A stretch of 64,000 nucleotides of DNA from Geodermatophilus bullaregiensis (GCF_016907675.1 NZ_JAFBCJ010000001.1:868001-932000); one strand, 5' to 3'; shown: positions 34,288 to 42,839, numbered from the stretch's first letter. The notes: generated by a model from the letters alone, not told the origin. Made by a program: numbers and translations.

Positions 34288-35291
34288 GGGGCGGACCGCC
34301 GAGCCGGGACAGCGGTGGTCGCGGCCGGACCCGTGCTGGACCGGACGACCAGCTCACCGCAGACCTCCCGCGGACTGTGCACCTCGTCGCCGCGGCCCCG
34401 CACGAGGTCCAGCAGCATCTCGATGGCGGCGGTGCCCGCGGCAGCGGCCGGGATGCGCACGGTGGTCAGCCTCGGCGTCACCATCTCCGCGAGCCCGGTG
34501 TCGTCGAAGCCGATGACACTGATGTCGCCCGGCACGTCGACCCCCCGGTCCGCGAGCCGGTTGAGCGCACCTGCGGCGATCTCGTCGTTGTAGGCGACGA
34601 CGGCAGTGGCACCGGAGGCGAGGACGAGATCGGCAGCCCGCACTCCGGCCGTGTATCGCGCCTCGAAGCGGCCGAGCTCGGAGGTCGCGATCCCCAACCG
34701 GCTGCAGGCGTCCCGGAACCCGCGCGAGCGGACATGGTCGGCATAGCCGTCGGGCCCGGCGAGGTAGACCGCCGTCCGGTGGCCCAGGGCATGCAAGTGC
34801 TCGACGGCGTGACCGGTGGCCTCCTCCGCGTTGGTGAGGACAGCCGGAATCCGATCCAGTCGGCGGTTGACCACGACGACGGGAGCCAGTTCACCCAGGG
34901 CCGTCAGTTCCTCATCGGACATCCGTGGGGAGAGGAGCAGCAGCCCGTCCACCTGCTGGGCCAGAGCACGCGCCGAGGACACCTCGTCCTTGGCGAACTC
35001 ATCGGACCCGGCGACGAAGAGGGCATAGCCCTCGCGGCGCGCCTGTCGATGGACCGCCTTGGTGATCATCGCCGAGAAGGAGTTCGCGATGTCGGGGACG
35101 ACGATGCCGAGATTGCCGGTCCGCCCCCGCGCGAGGGAACTGGCTGCTGGATGCGGCGCGTACTGCAGCTCCTCGGCCGCTGTCATGACGCGGCGTCGAG
35201 TCTCGGCAGCGACCGCTCGGGGCTGCGTGAAGACGCGGGACACCGTGGCCGGGGAGACACCGGCGCGAGCAGCGACTTCCCGGATGGACAT
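34284..35291 (-). CDS. LacI-family transcriptional regulator (cluster 1)
   Basis: A 335-residue LacI/GalR protein: MSIREVAARAGVSPATVSRVF is the DNA-binding helix-turn-helix, with the hinge helix in HPAASSLARGRTG. The periplasmic-binding-protein-like effector domain follows (LGIVVPDIANSFSAMI, GLLLLSPRMSDEELTAL, DISVIGFDDTGLAEMVTPRLTTV). ATG 35291 is placed four bases after AGGAGG. A LacI-type palindrome (35321-35334) lies just upstream, so autoregulation is likely. It is coupled to the DeoR gene. Confidence 0.93.
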   Translation of the reverse strand: MSIREVAARAGVSPATVSRVFTQPRAVAAETRRRVMTAAEELQYAPHPAASSLARGRTGNLGIVVPDIANSFSAMITKAVHRQARREGYALFVAGSDEFAKDEVSSARALAQQVDGLLLLSPRMSDEELTALGELAPVVVVNRRLDRIPAVLTNAEEATGHAVEHLHALGHRTAVYLAGPDGYADHVRSRGFRDACSRLGIATSELGRFEARYTAGVRAADLVLASGATAVVAYNDEIAAGALNRLADRGVDVPGDISVIGFDDTGLAEMVTPRLTTVRIPAAAAGTAAIEMLLDLVRGRGDEVHSPREVCGELVVRSSTGPAATTAVPARRSAP

Positions 35292-35304
35292 CACTCCTCC
35301 TCAT

Positions 35305-35334
35305 GTGTCTTGAGACACTATGCAACCGGTTTCA
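35305..35334 (-). promoter_or_regulatory. palindromic operators upstream of the LacI gene
   Basis: TGCAACCGGTTTCA at 35321-35334 is a LacI-type operator: the halves TGNAACC and GGTTNCA are symmetric around CG. Next to it, GTGTC-TTGA-GACAC at 35305-35318 is a second imperfect palindrome. They lie 14-43 bp before the ATG, overlapping the expected promoter. The likely binder of the first is the LacI protein itself. Confidence 0.6.
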
Positions 35335-35489
35335 GAAACAGTCAACCTTCCGACGGGGTCCTTCGGGTCGCGCTCCCCGCCCGCACCTCGGCGCGGGCGC
35401 TGGTAGGCCTCCCGCGTGTGGTCTGGCGGGCCGTGTCGGCGGATGGCTATGACAGGCGCGGGCCCGGGCGACCGCTCCTACGATTTGTC

Positions 35490-35862
35490 ATGGCGCCTGA
35501 GCGGTCGCAAGCGCACGTCCACCTCGGCCACCAGCCCCACCCGAGCCTCGAGCCGTGCTGGAAGCCCGCAGTCCTCTGGGTCGAGCTCGCGACAAGGAAC
35601 TACGGCTGGCTGGGAGGCTGGCGAAACTAGAAGTGCGTCCTGGGCGGCCGCGCTTGTTCACCGTCATGCCGGCGGGACAGGCCATCTCGCCGGACGACGC
35701 GGAAGATGGCCACCGCGTCCACTTCCTCAGCCCGCTACAGCGCATCCCGTGGTAGAAGGCCTACCGGAGAGCCTCGATGAGGCCCGGGATGCCTTTCAGC
35801 GGATGATGGACGGCGACCCGACCACCCCGCTGCGCAGCAGTGACGTGCAGCCTCGGGCGTGA
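35490..35862 (+). pseudogene. decayed paralogue of the small protein at 46828-47259
   Basis: From ATG 35490 the frame encodes MAPERSQAHVHLGHQPHPSL, then CWKPAVLWVELATRNYGWLGGWRN, then TAG at 35628-35630. The intact gene reads CRKPEILWAKLATGNYDWLGVRRNGKYVLGRPRL. After the stop the similarity continues in other frames (VLGRPRLFTVMPAGQAISPDDAEDG, then HFLSPLQRIPW, then DEARDAFQRMMDGDPTTPLRSSDV). One nonsense and at least two frameshift changes show that it is dead. Confidence 0.75.
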
Positions 35863-36060
35863 GACGACGGCGGTGAACGCCGGCACCTGGGCGGCCGCGG
35901 CGAGGAGGTCGGGCGGATCGGCCGGTAACCAGTGCGCGGCCCGGAGGCGCTGCGACTCCTGCAGCGGCCACAGGTCCATGACTCTGCAGAGGTGACGCAT
36001 CGTGCCGTCCACCCCTTGCTCGTTGGTCGCGCCGGCCTGTCGGCTGGCCCGGCTGAGCAC
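35761..36060 (-). CDS. possible small gene of unknown function downstream of ndh
   Basis: A minus-strand frame, open from the ndh stop (36160) down to 35761, encodes HSHLPDADQRHLVGVGFEKP, then MRHLCRVMDLWPLQESQRLR and AAHWLPADPPDLLAAAAQVP. Third-position GC is strong, which favours real coding, but there is no good start (GTG 36060 or ATG 36003). The 3' end runs antisense into a pseudogene. It may be a truncated gene; the family is not recognised. Confidence 0.3.
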   Translation of the reverse strand: MLSRASRQAGATNEQGVDGTMRHLCRVMDLWPLQESQRLRAAHWLPADPPDLLAAAAQVPAFTAVVSRPRLHVTAAQRGGRVAVHHPLKGIPGLIEALR

Positions 36061-36159
36061 CGGCTTCTCGAACCCGACGCCGACCAGGTGTCGCTGGTCG
36101 GCGTCGGGCAGGTGCGAGTGCTCGTCGTCCGCGCAGTCCCCGGCTGGCGTGACCCGGCG

Positions 36160-37578
36160 TCAGCCGGTGCTACCCGCCTCCCGCGGGGCTCCGGGAATGG
36201 TCTCCTCCGCGTCGGGGATGGGAGCAGACGTGTTCCGGGGCAGGATGGTCGGCGCACGCCCCGCTGGAGTATGGCCCTCGGTCAGGTCCTCCCGCGCCGC
36301 CTGGAACGAGATGATCAGGTTCCCGCGGTTGTGGGTCAGCCACAGCGCGCGGGCCCAGGTGTAGAGAGTGCCGAGGCGGTTGCCCCAGCCCACCAGGTAC
36401 AGCACGTGGATGAAGATCCACATGACGTAGGCCGGGAAGCCGGTCACCTTCACCCCGAAGGCGTCGGCGACGGCCGAGCGGTAGCCGATCGTGGCCATGG
36501 TGCCCTTGTCGAAGTACTCGAAAGGCGGTGTCTGCCGGCCGGCGAGACGGTCCTTGATGACCCGGCCGACGTACTTGCCCTCCTGGATCGCCGGCTGGGC
36601 CACCCCGGGCAGCTTGTCGAGTGACACCATGTCGCCGATGGCGAAGACCTCTGGATGGCCCGGCACCGTGCAGTCGGGACCCACCGGAATTCGGCCTGCT
36701 CGGTCGGCCCGCACACCCACCTTCTCGGCCAGCAGCCGGGCCAGCGAAGAAGCCTGGACCCCCGCGGCCCAGATGCGGGTGCCCGTTCGGATCGTCTCCA
36801 GCCCGTCCGGTCCCTTGACCGTGATCGACTGGTGGTCCATGTCCACGGCCAGGGTGTTCACCCGTACCTCCACACCCATCTGCTCCAGACGCTTCTGGGT
36901 GTACGCCTGCAGCTTCGGCGGGAACGGGGGCAGGACGGTCCCTGCGCCCTCCAGCAGGATGATCCGCGCCTGGTGCGTGTCCACGGAGCGGTAGTCCCGG
37001 GGGAGGACCGTGTGCGCCAGTTCCGCGATCTGCCCGGCGAGCTCGACACCGGTCGGTCCGGCCCCGACCACCACGAATGTCAGCCACTCCGCTCGCTCAG
37101 CCGGATCGGTGGCGATCTCGGCCATCTCGAACTTGGCCAGGATCCCGTCCCGCAGGTAGCGGGCGTCCTCGATGGTCTTCATGCCCGGGGCGTACTCGGC
37201 GAACTCGTTCTTGCCGAAGTAGGAGTGGGTTGCCCCGGCGGCGACGACGAGGCTGTCGTAGGGCAGTTCGAGCAGCCGCCCGTCCGGTGCCCGGGCACGG
37301 ACCACCCGCCCGTCTAGGTCGAGGTCCTGCACGTCCGCGAGCAGCACGCGGGCGTTCCGCTCCCTCTTGGTCACGCTGCGCAGCGCCGGAGCGATCAATC
37401 CCGGGGGCAGGATGCCCGTCGCCACCTGGTACAGCAACGGTTGGAACAGGTGGTGGTTGGACCGGTCCACCAGCGTCACGTCGACATCGGCACGGTCAAG
37501 AGCCCGGGTGACGTTCAGCCCACCGAACCCGCCCCCCACGACGACAACCCGATGCCTCTCGGCCACGTTTGCATCCAT
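36160..37578 (-). CDS. ndh: type II NADH:quinone oxidoreductase (NDH-2)
   Basis: A 472-residue flavoprotein starting MDANVAERHRVVVVGGGFGG (FAD-binding G-x-G-x-x-G). The second dinucleotide site is FVVVGAGPTGVELAGQIAEL for NADH. Other markers are LFQPLLYQVATGILPP, the IWAAGVQAS motif, VFAIGDMVSLDKLPGVAQPAIQEGKYVG, and a C-terminal membrane-anchor region (AYVMWIFIHVLYLVGWGNRLGTLY). ATG 37578 follows GAGGGAG. It transfers electrons from NADH to menaquinone without proton pumping, at the inner face of the membrane. It stands alone. Confidence 0.94.
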   Translation of the reverse strand: MDANVAERHRVVVVGGGFGGLNVTRALDRADVDVTLVDRSNHHLFQPLLYQVATGILPPGLIAPALRSVTKRERNARVLLADVQDLDLDGRVVRARAPDGRLLELPYDSLVVAAGATHSYFGKNEFAEYAPGMKTIEDARYLRDGILAKFEMAEIATDPAERAEWLTFVVVGAGPTGVELAGQIAELAHTVLPRDYRSVDTHQARIILLEGAGTVLPPFPPKLQAYTQKRLEQMGVEVRVNTLAVDMDHQSITVKGPDGLETIRTGTRIWAAGVQASSLARLLAEKVGVRADRAGRIPVGPDCTVPGHPEVFAIGDMVSLDKLPGVAQPAIQEGKYVGRVIKDRLAGRQTPPFEYFDKGTMATIGYRSAVADAFGVKVTGFPAYVMWIFIHVLYLVGWGNRLGTLYTWARALWLTHNRGNLIISFQAAREDLTEGHTPAGRAPTILPRNTSAPIPDAEETIPGAPREAGSTG

Positions 37579-37782
37579 AACGCCACTCCCTCGTGCCAGG
37601 CCGCCCCCGGGGCCGTCAGGACCCTCTCGGCCGGCAGGACCTCGTGTTCCCCGATGGTCTCTCTGCCCAGCGCATGGTCTCCACAGCGGGAGGCCGGATT
37701 CTAGGGCGTCCGTCACCAGGTCAGCGCACGCGCTGTGATCCCAGTTGCGGTGTTCGACCGGTAGCGGTACGCCACTCCCTTA

Positions 37783-38168
37783 CTCGTCTGCAGGGGCATC
37801 CTGTGCCGGTCCCCGCTGGCCGAACGGCTCGCCGTGGCTTGGGCTGCGGAAGCACTGCGGCACAGCCCCGAGCTCGCCGACGTCCCTCGCACCACCGCGG
37901 GCCTGGACGCGGTCACCGGGCGACCGATGGACCCGGACGCGGCGACGGCGCTGGCCACGCGGGACGGCGACCCGGTCGGCTTCCGGTCGCGTGCCTGCAC
38001 GGCCGAACTGCCGAAGACGCCGACCCAGTGCTCACCATGACGCGCGAGCAGCGCCGAGCCATCCAGGAGGTTGCTCCATGGGGACTGCGCCGGACGTTCG
38101 CGCTGCCCGAGGCAGCCGACCTCCTCGGCCGGGCGGACCTGATCGGCATGGTGCTCATGCCGCTCACC
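37783..38168 (+). pseudogene. low-molecular-weight protein tyrosine phosphatase, frameshifted
   Basis: The P-loop region reads LVCRGILCRSPLAERLAVAW, where the family has V-C-x-G-N-I-C-R-S-P; the active-site Asn is lost. It continues PELADVPRTTAGLDAVTGRPMDPDAATALA and GFRSRACTAEL, then shifts frame at about 38005 to DADPVLTMTREQRRAIQEVAP and RRTFALPEAADLLGRADL. There is no start codon or N-terminal strand. Clearly a remnant. Confidence 0.72.
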
Positions 38169-38177
38169 CCCCGTGAA

Positions 38178-38213
38178 ACGATATCGACGAGATCGACGAT
38201 ATCGACGAGATCG
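38178..38213. repeat. perfect 18-bp tandem repeat
   Basis: ACGATATCGACGAGATCG occurs twice in direct succession (38178-38195 and 38196-38213). It lies inside the decayed helix-turn-helix gene, where it would encode repeated D-D-I-D-E-I. It is probably a slippage duplication. Confidence 0.85.
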
Positions 38214-38391
38214 CCGTGGACCGCGCCCTCGCCGGCGACAACACACCTACGACGACCTCACCCCAGTCGAACAACAAGAGATCGTCCGCCGCCTCAGCGC
38301 CCGCGGCACGTTCATCCGCGACATCGCTGCCCTACGCAGCACGGCCAGGAGAACCATCTCCCGCCGGCGCCCATCCCTCGGCGCAGCATGA
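38178..38391 (+). pseudogene. small helix-turn-helix protein gene, frameshifted
   Basis: One frame gives DEIAVDRALAGDN; after a frameshift near 38250 another gives YDDLTPVEQQEIVRRLSARG and TFIRDIAALRSTARRTISRR. Together they resemble small actinobacterial helix-turn-helix proteins (D-E-I-A-V-x-R-A-x-A-G-D then a resolvase-like HTH), often carried on plasmids and integrative elements. The tandem 18-bp repeat lies in its 5' part. Not functional as a single protein. Confidence 0.55.
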
Positions 38392-38610
38392 CCATCGGGC
38401 TGCGGACAGGCCCAACATCCGCCAGGCCCGGGGCTCTGAGCTCACCGACCGCTTGGCCCGCCGATCGGAGGGGGTTCGGGGGGCTCACCGGAGGGCGAAC
38501 ACGCCGGTCAGGCCGGATACGGAATGACTGCGAACAGCCTCGAACGTCGGTGAACGAGGCGCAATGGTGGTCTAAATGGGGGTCAGCGAGCGGCGCTGCG
38601 CGGCCTCGGG

Positions 38611-38790
38611 TCATGCCTCGCGCGGAGGTGGATGTCGGTCCGCCGGTGTGCTGGGCACGCCGGGTGGCGCGCGGTTGGGTCCGGCCTCCGCGGGTCGGGG
38701 CGGATCTTGCGGATGCAGGCGGAGGGCGAGCATGGCGACGTCGTCGTCCGGCGCGGCCGGCAGCATCCGCGTCAGGCCTACCAGCCCGTG
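38611..38790 (-). pseudogene. 3' fragment of a PP2C/SpoIIE-type phosphatase gene
   Basis: The minus frame ending at 38611 reads TRMLPAAPDDDVAMLALRLHP followed by a Pro-rich tail. D-D-D-V-A-x-L-x-x-R is the usual C-terminal signature of PP2C-like (SpoIIE) phosphatases. Nothing upstream in frame continues the domain, and it overlaps the end of the membrane protein gene at 38778, so it is a remnant. Confidence 0.5.
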
Positions 38791-39206
38791 ACCGTGCCGG
38801 CGCGCCACTGGAGCAGCCCGGTGTGCCCGATGAGGTCGACGTCCCCGTCGATGGTCGCGCCTCGCCACAGCATCACCAGCAGGACCGCTCCGAGCACGAG
38901 GAGGAGGACAACGACCGCGGTGATCCACGGCCGGGTCCGGTATCGGCGCCGGACCCGAGGAGCGACGGTGACCTTGACCGGGACCGGTGTGCCGAACCGG
39001 ATCGTCCGATGCGCGGGCTGCGGCGCCCCGTCGGGCAGTGTCACCGTGGGTTCATCGAGGGGTGTCGGTTCGGGATCCGCCGGGGCGGTCTCGGTCGACG
39101 GGGGTCTCGGGCGACCGGGTACCGGCGGGCGGCCCACCCGGACGGTGGGCTCGGTGGGCAGCCCCGGCGCCCGTGAGCCGGGGTCGGCCGCTCCTGGTGT
39201 GGTCAT
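38778..39206 (-). CDS. proline-rich single-pass membrane protein, unknown function
   Basis: The 142-residue product from ATG 39206 (GGAGG nine bases upstream) has a Pro/Thr-rich cytoplasmic region of about 85 residues (TEPTVRVGRPPVPGRP), a basic stretch (RVRRRYRTRP), one transmembrane helix (WITAVVVLLLVLGAVLLVMLW) and a short extracytoplasmic end (IDGDVDLIGHTGLLQWRAG). No family is recognised. It lies between the kdpC pseudogene and the phosphatase fragment. Confidence 0.55.
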   Translation of the reverse strand: MTTPGAADPGSRAPGLPTEPTVRVGRPPVPGRPRPPSTETAPADPEPTPLDEPTVTLPDGAPQPAHRTIRFGTPVPVKVTVAPRVRRRYRTRPWITAVVVLLLVLGAVLLVMLWRGATIDGDVDLIGHTGLLQWRAGTVTGW

Positions 39207-39421
39207 CGAGCCTCCGTCGTCGTCGGTCTGCGGGATGCCAGCGGCTCCGGTGTGCGCAGCGTGCCCGCTGGGCACCGGCGTACGCCTGCCTCCTCCGACT
39301 TCCTCGACCGAGATCGGCGTCGACCGAGCGAGGCCCGATGGGCACCGGCCCCGTGCCGGGCGTGGTGCCCGCACGTCGCGATGGACGCCTCGACCGCTTC
39401 GTGCGCACCGACGGGTGCGGA

Positions 39422-40022
39422 TCAGCGGAACTCGCGATCCAGGGACAGGTTCAGCGCCAGGACGTCGACGTAGGGCGCGCCGATGACGCCCAGGTCGCGG
39501 CCCGCGGTGGCCGCGGTCAGCAGTGCCTTTGACGTCGGTGACCGGGACGCCGCGCTCCCGTGCCATGCGCTCGAGCTGGCTGGCCGCGTACTCCGGTGCG
39601 ATGCCCGGGTCCAGGCCCGAGGCCGAGGCGGTCACCGCGTCCGGCGAGACGTCGGCGGGGTCGACGCCCTCGAGTGCAGCGACCGCGGCGCGGCGCTCCC
39701 CGACCCGGACGGCCAGCTCCTGGGAGTTCGGGCCGAGGTCGGACCCGCCCGACGCACCTCCCGTCGTGGTCCGAGGCCGACAGGCGGAACGGGAAGTACT
39801 GCGGCAGCGGGTCGTCGCCGGCGTCGGTGAAGGCCTGACCGATCAGCGACGAGCCGACCACGGTGCCGACGACCTCGATCAGGGAGCCGTCCGCATGACC
39901 TGAGCGATGCCGGTGATCACCAGCGGGTAGGCGATGCCGAGCAGCACCGTGAACCCGGGCACGGCGCGAGTCGCCGCCCACAGCGGGCGCCCGGAGCGGA
40001 GGATACGAGGAGAGGAACTCAT
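39422..40022 (-). pseudogene. kdpC: kdpC (K+-transporting ATPase C subunit), multiply frameshifted
   Basis: Pieces in order on the minus strand: MSSSPRILRSGRPLWAATRA and GFTVLLGIAYPLVITGIAQV (membrane anchor) from ATG 40022; then in another frame DGSLIEVVGTVVGSSLIGQA and PQYFPFRLSASDHDG; then PNSQELAVRVGERRAAVAAL and DAVTASASGLDPGIAPEYAA; finally, in a further frame, ALLTAATAGRDLGVIGAPYV with the end VLALNLSLDREFR at 39422. These are all conserved KdpC motifs in the right order. At least two or three frameshifts make it inactive. kdpA and kdpB are absent. Confidence 0.88.
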
Positions 40023-40181
40023 CGTGACCCGTCGAGTACCGTCTCTGGTCAGTCCGGCGGCCAGCTGCCGGCCGCCGGCCGCCGGCCGCCGGCACCCGCG
40101 TCCTCGTCGGTCCGGCCATGCCTGAAGGGGCGCGGCTCCGAGCTCGGGGCGGGTGCGGTCGAGGGGCGGGGGCGGGGGCGG

Positions 40182-40718
40182 ATGAGTGAGGCGCTCTGGC
40201 GTCGCCGTCCGGTGCCGGCACCGGGTCCGGACGCGGTACCCGTGGGGCACTGGGAGCCGGCCACACCGATGGACGTGACCGTCATCCGACGGCAGGCGGC
40301 CGCCGCGCTGCACGGCGGGGACCGCCGCTGGGCCACCGCTCCGGTGTCGGAGGGAGCCGAGGAGCGCCTGCTGCTGTGCGTGCAGGAACTCGCCTCCAAC
40401 GCCCTCCGGCACGGACGGGCCCCGGTGCAGGTCGAGCTGACCGCCTCCGACCACTGCTGGCTGCTGACCGTCGGCGACGCCGCGGTCGAGGCGCCGCCGA
40501 CTCCCGCCGCCGACCGGGACGCCGCCGACGGCGGACTCGGCCTCTACCTGGTCGCGCGCATCTGCAGCGCGCACGGCTGGACGGTCGAGACGTCCCGCAA
40601 GGTCACCTGGGTCCGCATCGACTACACCCGGAACGAGGCGCCACCGGAGACGCTGACGGCAGTGCCTCCTCCCCCACTGCAGACCACACGGCGCAACCTG
40701 TCCGCACCACCCGGCTGA
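40182..40718 (+). CDS. RsbW-like ATP-binding protein (anti-sigma/HATPase_c_2)
   Basis: The 178-residue product from ATG 40182 (GGGGGCGG upstream) contains a HATPase_c_2 domain: VTVIRRQAAAALHGGDRRWA, N-box LCVQELASNALRHG, WLLTVGDAAVEAPP with the conserved Asp, and G-box GGLGLYLVARICSAHGW. Such proteins usually bind anti-anti-sigma factors or sigma factors in partner-switching stress networks. A PAS-SpoIIE phosphatase gene follows 216 bp downstream in the same direction, a natural functional partner. Confidence 0.88.
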   Translation: MSEALWRRRPVPAPGPDAVPVGHWEPATPMDVTVIRRQAAAALHGGDRRWATAPVSEGAEERLLLCVQELASNALRHGRAPVQVELTASDHCWLLTVGDAAVEAPPTPAADRDAADGGLGLYLVARICSAHGWTVETSRKVTWVRIDYTRNEAPPETLTAVPPPPLQTTRRNLSAPPG

Positions 40719-40934
40719 CCGGGCCGCCCACCGTCGAGGACGCGTGAGGCATGCCGGACGTCGACGCGCTCCGCCGGATCGTGACCCTCCTCGCCGGTAC
40801 GGGAGGCGACCGACGACGAGCAGGTCACGGGGCGACGCATCCCGCTCCGTCACCGCCCTCGTCGCGCCTGCCGTGCGCCATCCCGCGTCCGGGGCGGATC
40901 TGGCGGCGAGCCGAGCTCTGGCAGACTCCCCGCC

Positions 40935-42479
40935 GTGAGGGACGCAGGCGCCTCGGCCGACCTCGTCCGCCAGGCCCGCGGCCTGCAGGCGCTCTTCGAC
41001 GGGGATGCCGTCGGCATGGCCGCCGGTACCGGGGAGGTCATCGAGCAGGCCAACGACGAACTGCTCCGCATCCTGGGCCGCGGCCGCGCCGACCTCGACG
41101 GCGGCATCCGCTGGCCGGCCATCACACCGCCCGACCAGACCGAGCGCGACGCCGGGGCGGTCGACGCCGTCCGGCGCAGCGGCTCGATCCTGTTCCAGAA
41201 GGACTTCCTGCGCCCGGACGGCAGCCGGGTCCCCGTGCTCGCAGCCGTGGCCGCCGTGCGCTGGGACCCCTACGAGTGGGTCGCCGTCGTCATCGACCTC
41301 AGCCGGCAGGAGCGGCTGCGGCACCTCGCACAGTCCGAGGCCGCCATCGTCTCCACCCTGCTGCGCGACGCCCCGATCGGTTTCGCGCTGATCGACCTCG
41401 AGATGCGCTTCGTCCGGATCAACCAGGAACTGGCCGCCATGAACGGCCTGCCGGTCGCCGAGCACGAGGGCAGGCCGGTGTTCGACGTCGTGCCCGACCT
41501 GCAGGCCGACGCCGAACCCCTGCTCCGGCGCGTTCTAGACACCGGCGAGCCGCTACGAGACGTGGAGATCGTCGGTGCCACACCGGCCGACCCAGGCACC
41601 TCCCACACCTGGATCGAGTCCTTCTTCCCGGTCCGCACCGCCGGGGGCCCCACCATCGGCGTGGCAGCGGTCGCCCGCGACGTCACCGAGGTCCGCCACC
41701 TGGAGCAGGAGCTCCAGGCCACGCTGGGCCGTCAGCGCCAGGTGCTGCAGGACCTGCAGAGCAGCCTGCTCCCCTCACTGCCCACGGTCCCCGGGCTCGA
41801 CCTGGCCGCCCGCTACCTCGGCGCCTCCCGCGAGATCGGCCTCGGCGGCGACTGGTTCGACGTCTTCCACGCCCCCGACGGCCGCCTGGTGCTGGCCATC
41901 GGCGACGTCGTCGGCCACGGCCCCACCGCCGTCGGGCTGATGGCCCGTCTCAGCGGCGCCATGCGCGCCCACGTGGCCGACGGCCGCGGCCCGGGAGCGG
42001 TGCTGGGCTGCCTCAACCAGCTCCTCATCGGCTCCCTCGCCCCGGCGATGGCGACGGCGGCCGTGCTGCTGCTCGACCTGTCCACCGGCGCGATCGAGTA
42101 CTCCGCCGCCGGCCACCCGTACGGGCTGCTGCGCGCCCTGCAGGGCCCGGTGACCCTCCTCGACGACGCCCAGGGCCGCGCGCTCGGAGCCACCGCCGAC
42201 TCGACCTACCCGGTGGGAAGGACGACCCTGGAGGTCGGCGGGACGCTGCTGCTCTACACCGACGGGCTGGTGGAGCGCCGCGACGCGGACCTCGACGAGG
42301 GCGTCGACCGCCTCATCACCGTCGTCGCCACCACCTCCGATCCCTCCGGCGGAGCGGCGGAGCTCGTCCGCGACGTCATCGACGGCAGCCACACGGCAGC
42401 CGAGCGCGACGACGACGTGTGCGTCCTCGCCGCCGTCCGCACGGCCGCGCTGACCGCGGCCGACGTCTCCCCCGCCTGA
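40935..42479 (+). CDS. PAS-PAS-SpoIIE serine phosphatase (RsbU/RsbP-like)
   Basis: A 514-residue protein from GTG 40935. The first PAS domain spans about residues 14-125 (ALFDGDAVGMAAGTGEVIEQ), the second about 135-255 (LLRDAPIGFALIDLEMRFVR). The C-terminal SpoIIE/PP2C domain (about 280-500) has LLPSLPTVPGLDLAARYLGA, GGDWFDVFHAPDGRLVLAIG with metal-binding Asp residues, DVVGHGPTAVGLMARL, and AERDDDVCVLAAV. It dephosphorylates an anti-anti-sigma protein on sensing a signal through PAS. Likely works with the RsbW-like protein at 40182. Confidence 0.92.
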   Translation: MRDAGASADLVRQARGLQALFDGDAVGMAAGTGEVIEQANDELLRILGRGRADLDGGIRWPAITPPDQTERDAGAVDAVRRSGSILFQKDFLRPDGSRVPVLAAVAAVRWDPYEWVAVVIDLSRQERLRHLAQSEAAIVSTLLRDAPIGFALIDLEMRFVRINQELAAMNGLPVAEHEGRPVFDVVPDLQADAEPLLRRVLDTGEPLRDVEIVGATPADPGTSHTWIESFFPVRTAGGPTIGVAAVARDVTEVRHLEQELQATLGRQRQVLQDLQSSLLPSLPTVPGLDLAARYLGASREIGLGGDWFDVFHAPDGRLVLAIGDVVGHGPTAVGLMARLSGAMRAHVADGRGPGAVLGCLNQLLIGSLAPAMATAAVLLLDLSTGAIEYSAAGHPYGLLRALQGPVTLLDDAQGRALGATADSTYPVGRTTLEVGGTLLLYTDGLVERRDADLDEGVDRLITVVATTSDPSGGAAELVRDVIDGSHTAAERDDDVCVLAAVRTAALTAADVSPA

Positions 42480-42530
42480 GAGGGCCACGCTCCGACGCGG
42501 TGATCACCGGTCGAAACGAGCCGATCCACG

Positions 42531-42839
42531 TCATCGACGACCGGCGCGTCGGGGACTGACCGGTCGCTTCCCGTGCCCGTGGTTCACGACGTCCGAGTCT
42601 GCTCCTGCGCGTGCGGCCGCGTCGGGTCGAGCGCCGGGCTCTTCGCCCTGTCCGACCGGCTCCTGCGCCATGTCGGTCGCTCGGGCAGGCCAGGGGTCGT
42701 CGCGGAGGTCGTTCATCTCCCCCTTGAGGATCCGCAAGGAGCGGCCCAGGGAGCGGGAGGCGTCGGGGAGCTTCTTGTAGCCGAACAGCAGCATAACGGC
42801 GAGCACGACGAGGCCGATCTCGGCAGGTCCGAGGTTCAA
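42531..42839 (-). CDS. tatA: TatA/TatE-type twin-arginine translocase subunit
   Basis: The 102-residue product starts with TTG 42839, seven bases after GGAGG. It begins with a short periplasmic part and one helix (LNLGPAEIGLVVLAVMLLFG), then the conserved hinge FGYKKLPDASRSLGRSLR and an amphipathic helix, followed by a polar, disordered tail. The F-G-x-K-K-L-P motif is diagnostic of TatA. Its TTG overlaps the stop of the upstream dioxygenase-like gene (TTGA), so translation is coupled to that gene, whose product has a twin-arginine signal. Confidence 0.9.
   Translation of the reverse strand: MNLGPAEIGLVVLAVMLLFGYKKLPDASRSLGRSLRILKGEMNDLRDDPWPARATDMAQEPVGQGEEPGARPDAAARAGADSDVVNHGHGKRPVSPRRAGRR

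Noticed and set aside
35628-35630. A second in-frame amber codon as evidence for stop-codon reassignment
   Set aside because: This gene also has frameshifts relative to its intact paralogue at 46828, so it is simply a pseudogene.
38178-38213. Possible CRISPR-like repeats
   Set aside because: The two 18-bp units are directly adjacent without spacers, so this is a simple tandem duplication.
40066-40094. GC-rich tandem repeat (CCGGCCG units)
   Set aside because: Low-complexity GC sequence of this kind is common in such genomes and no function is indicated.
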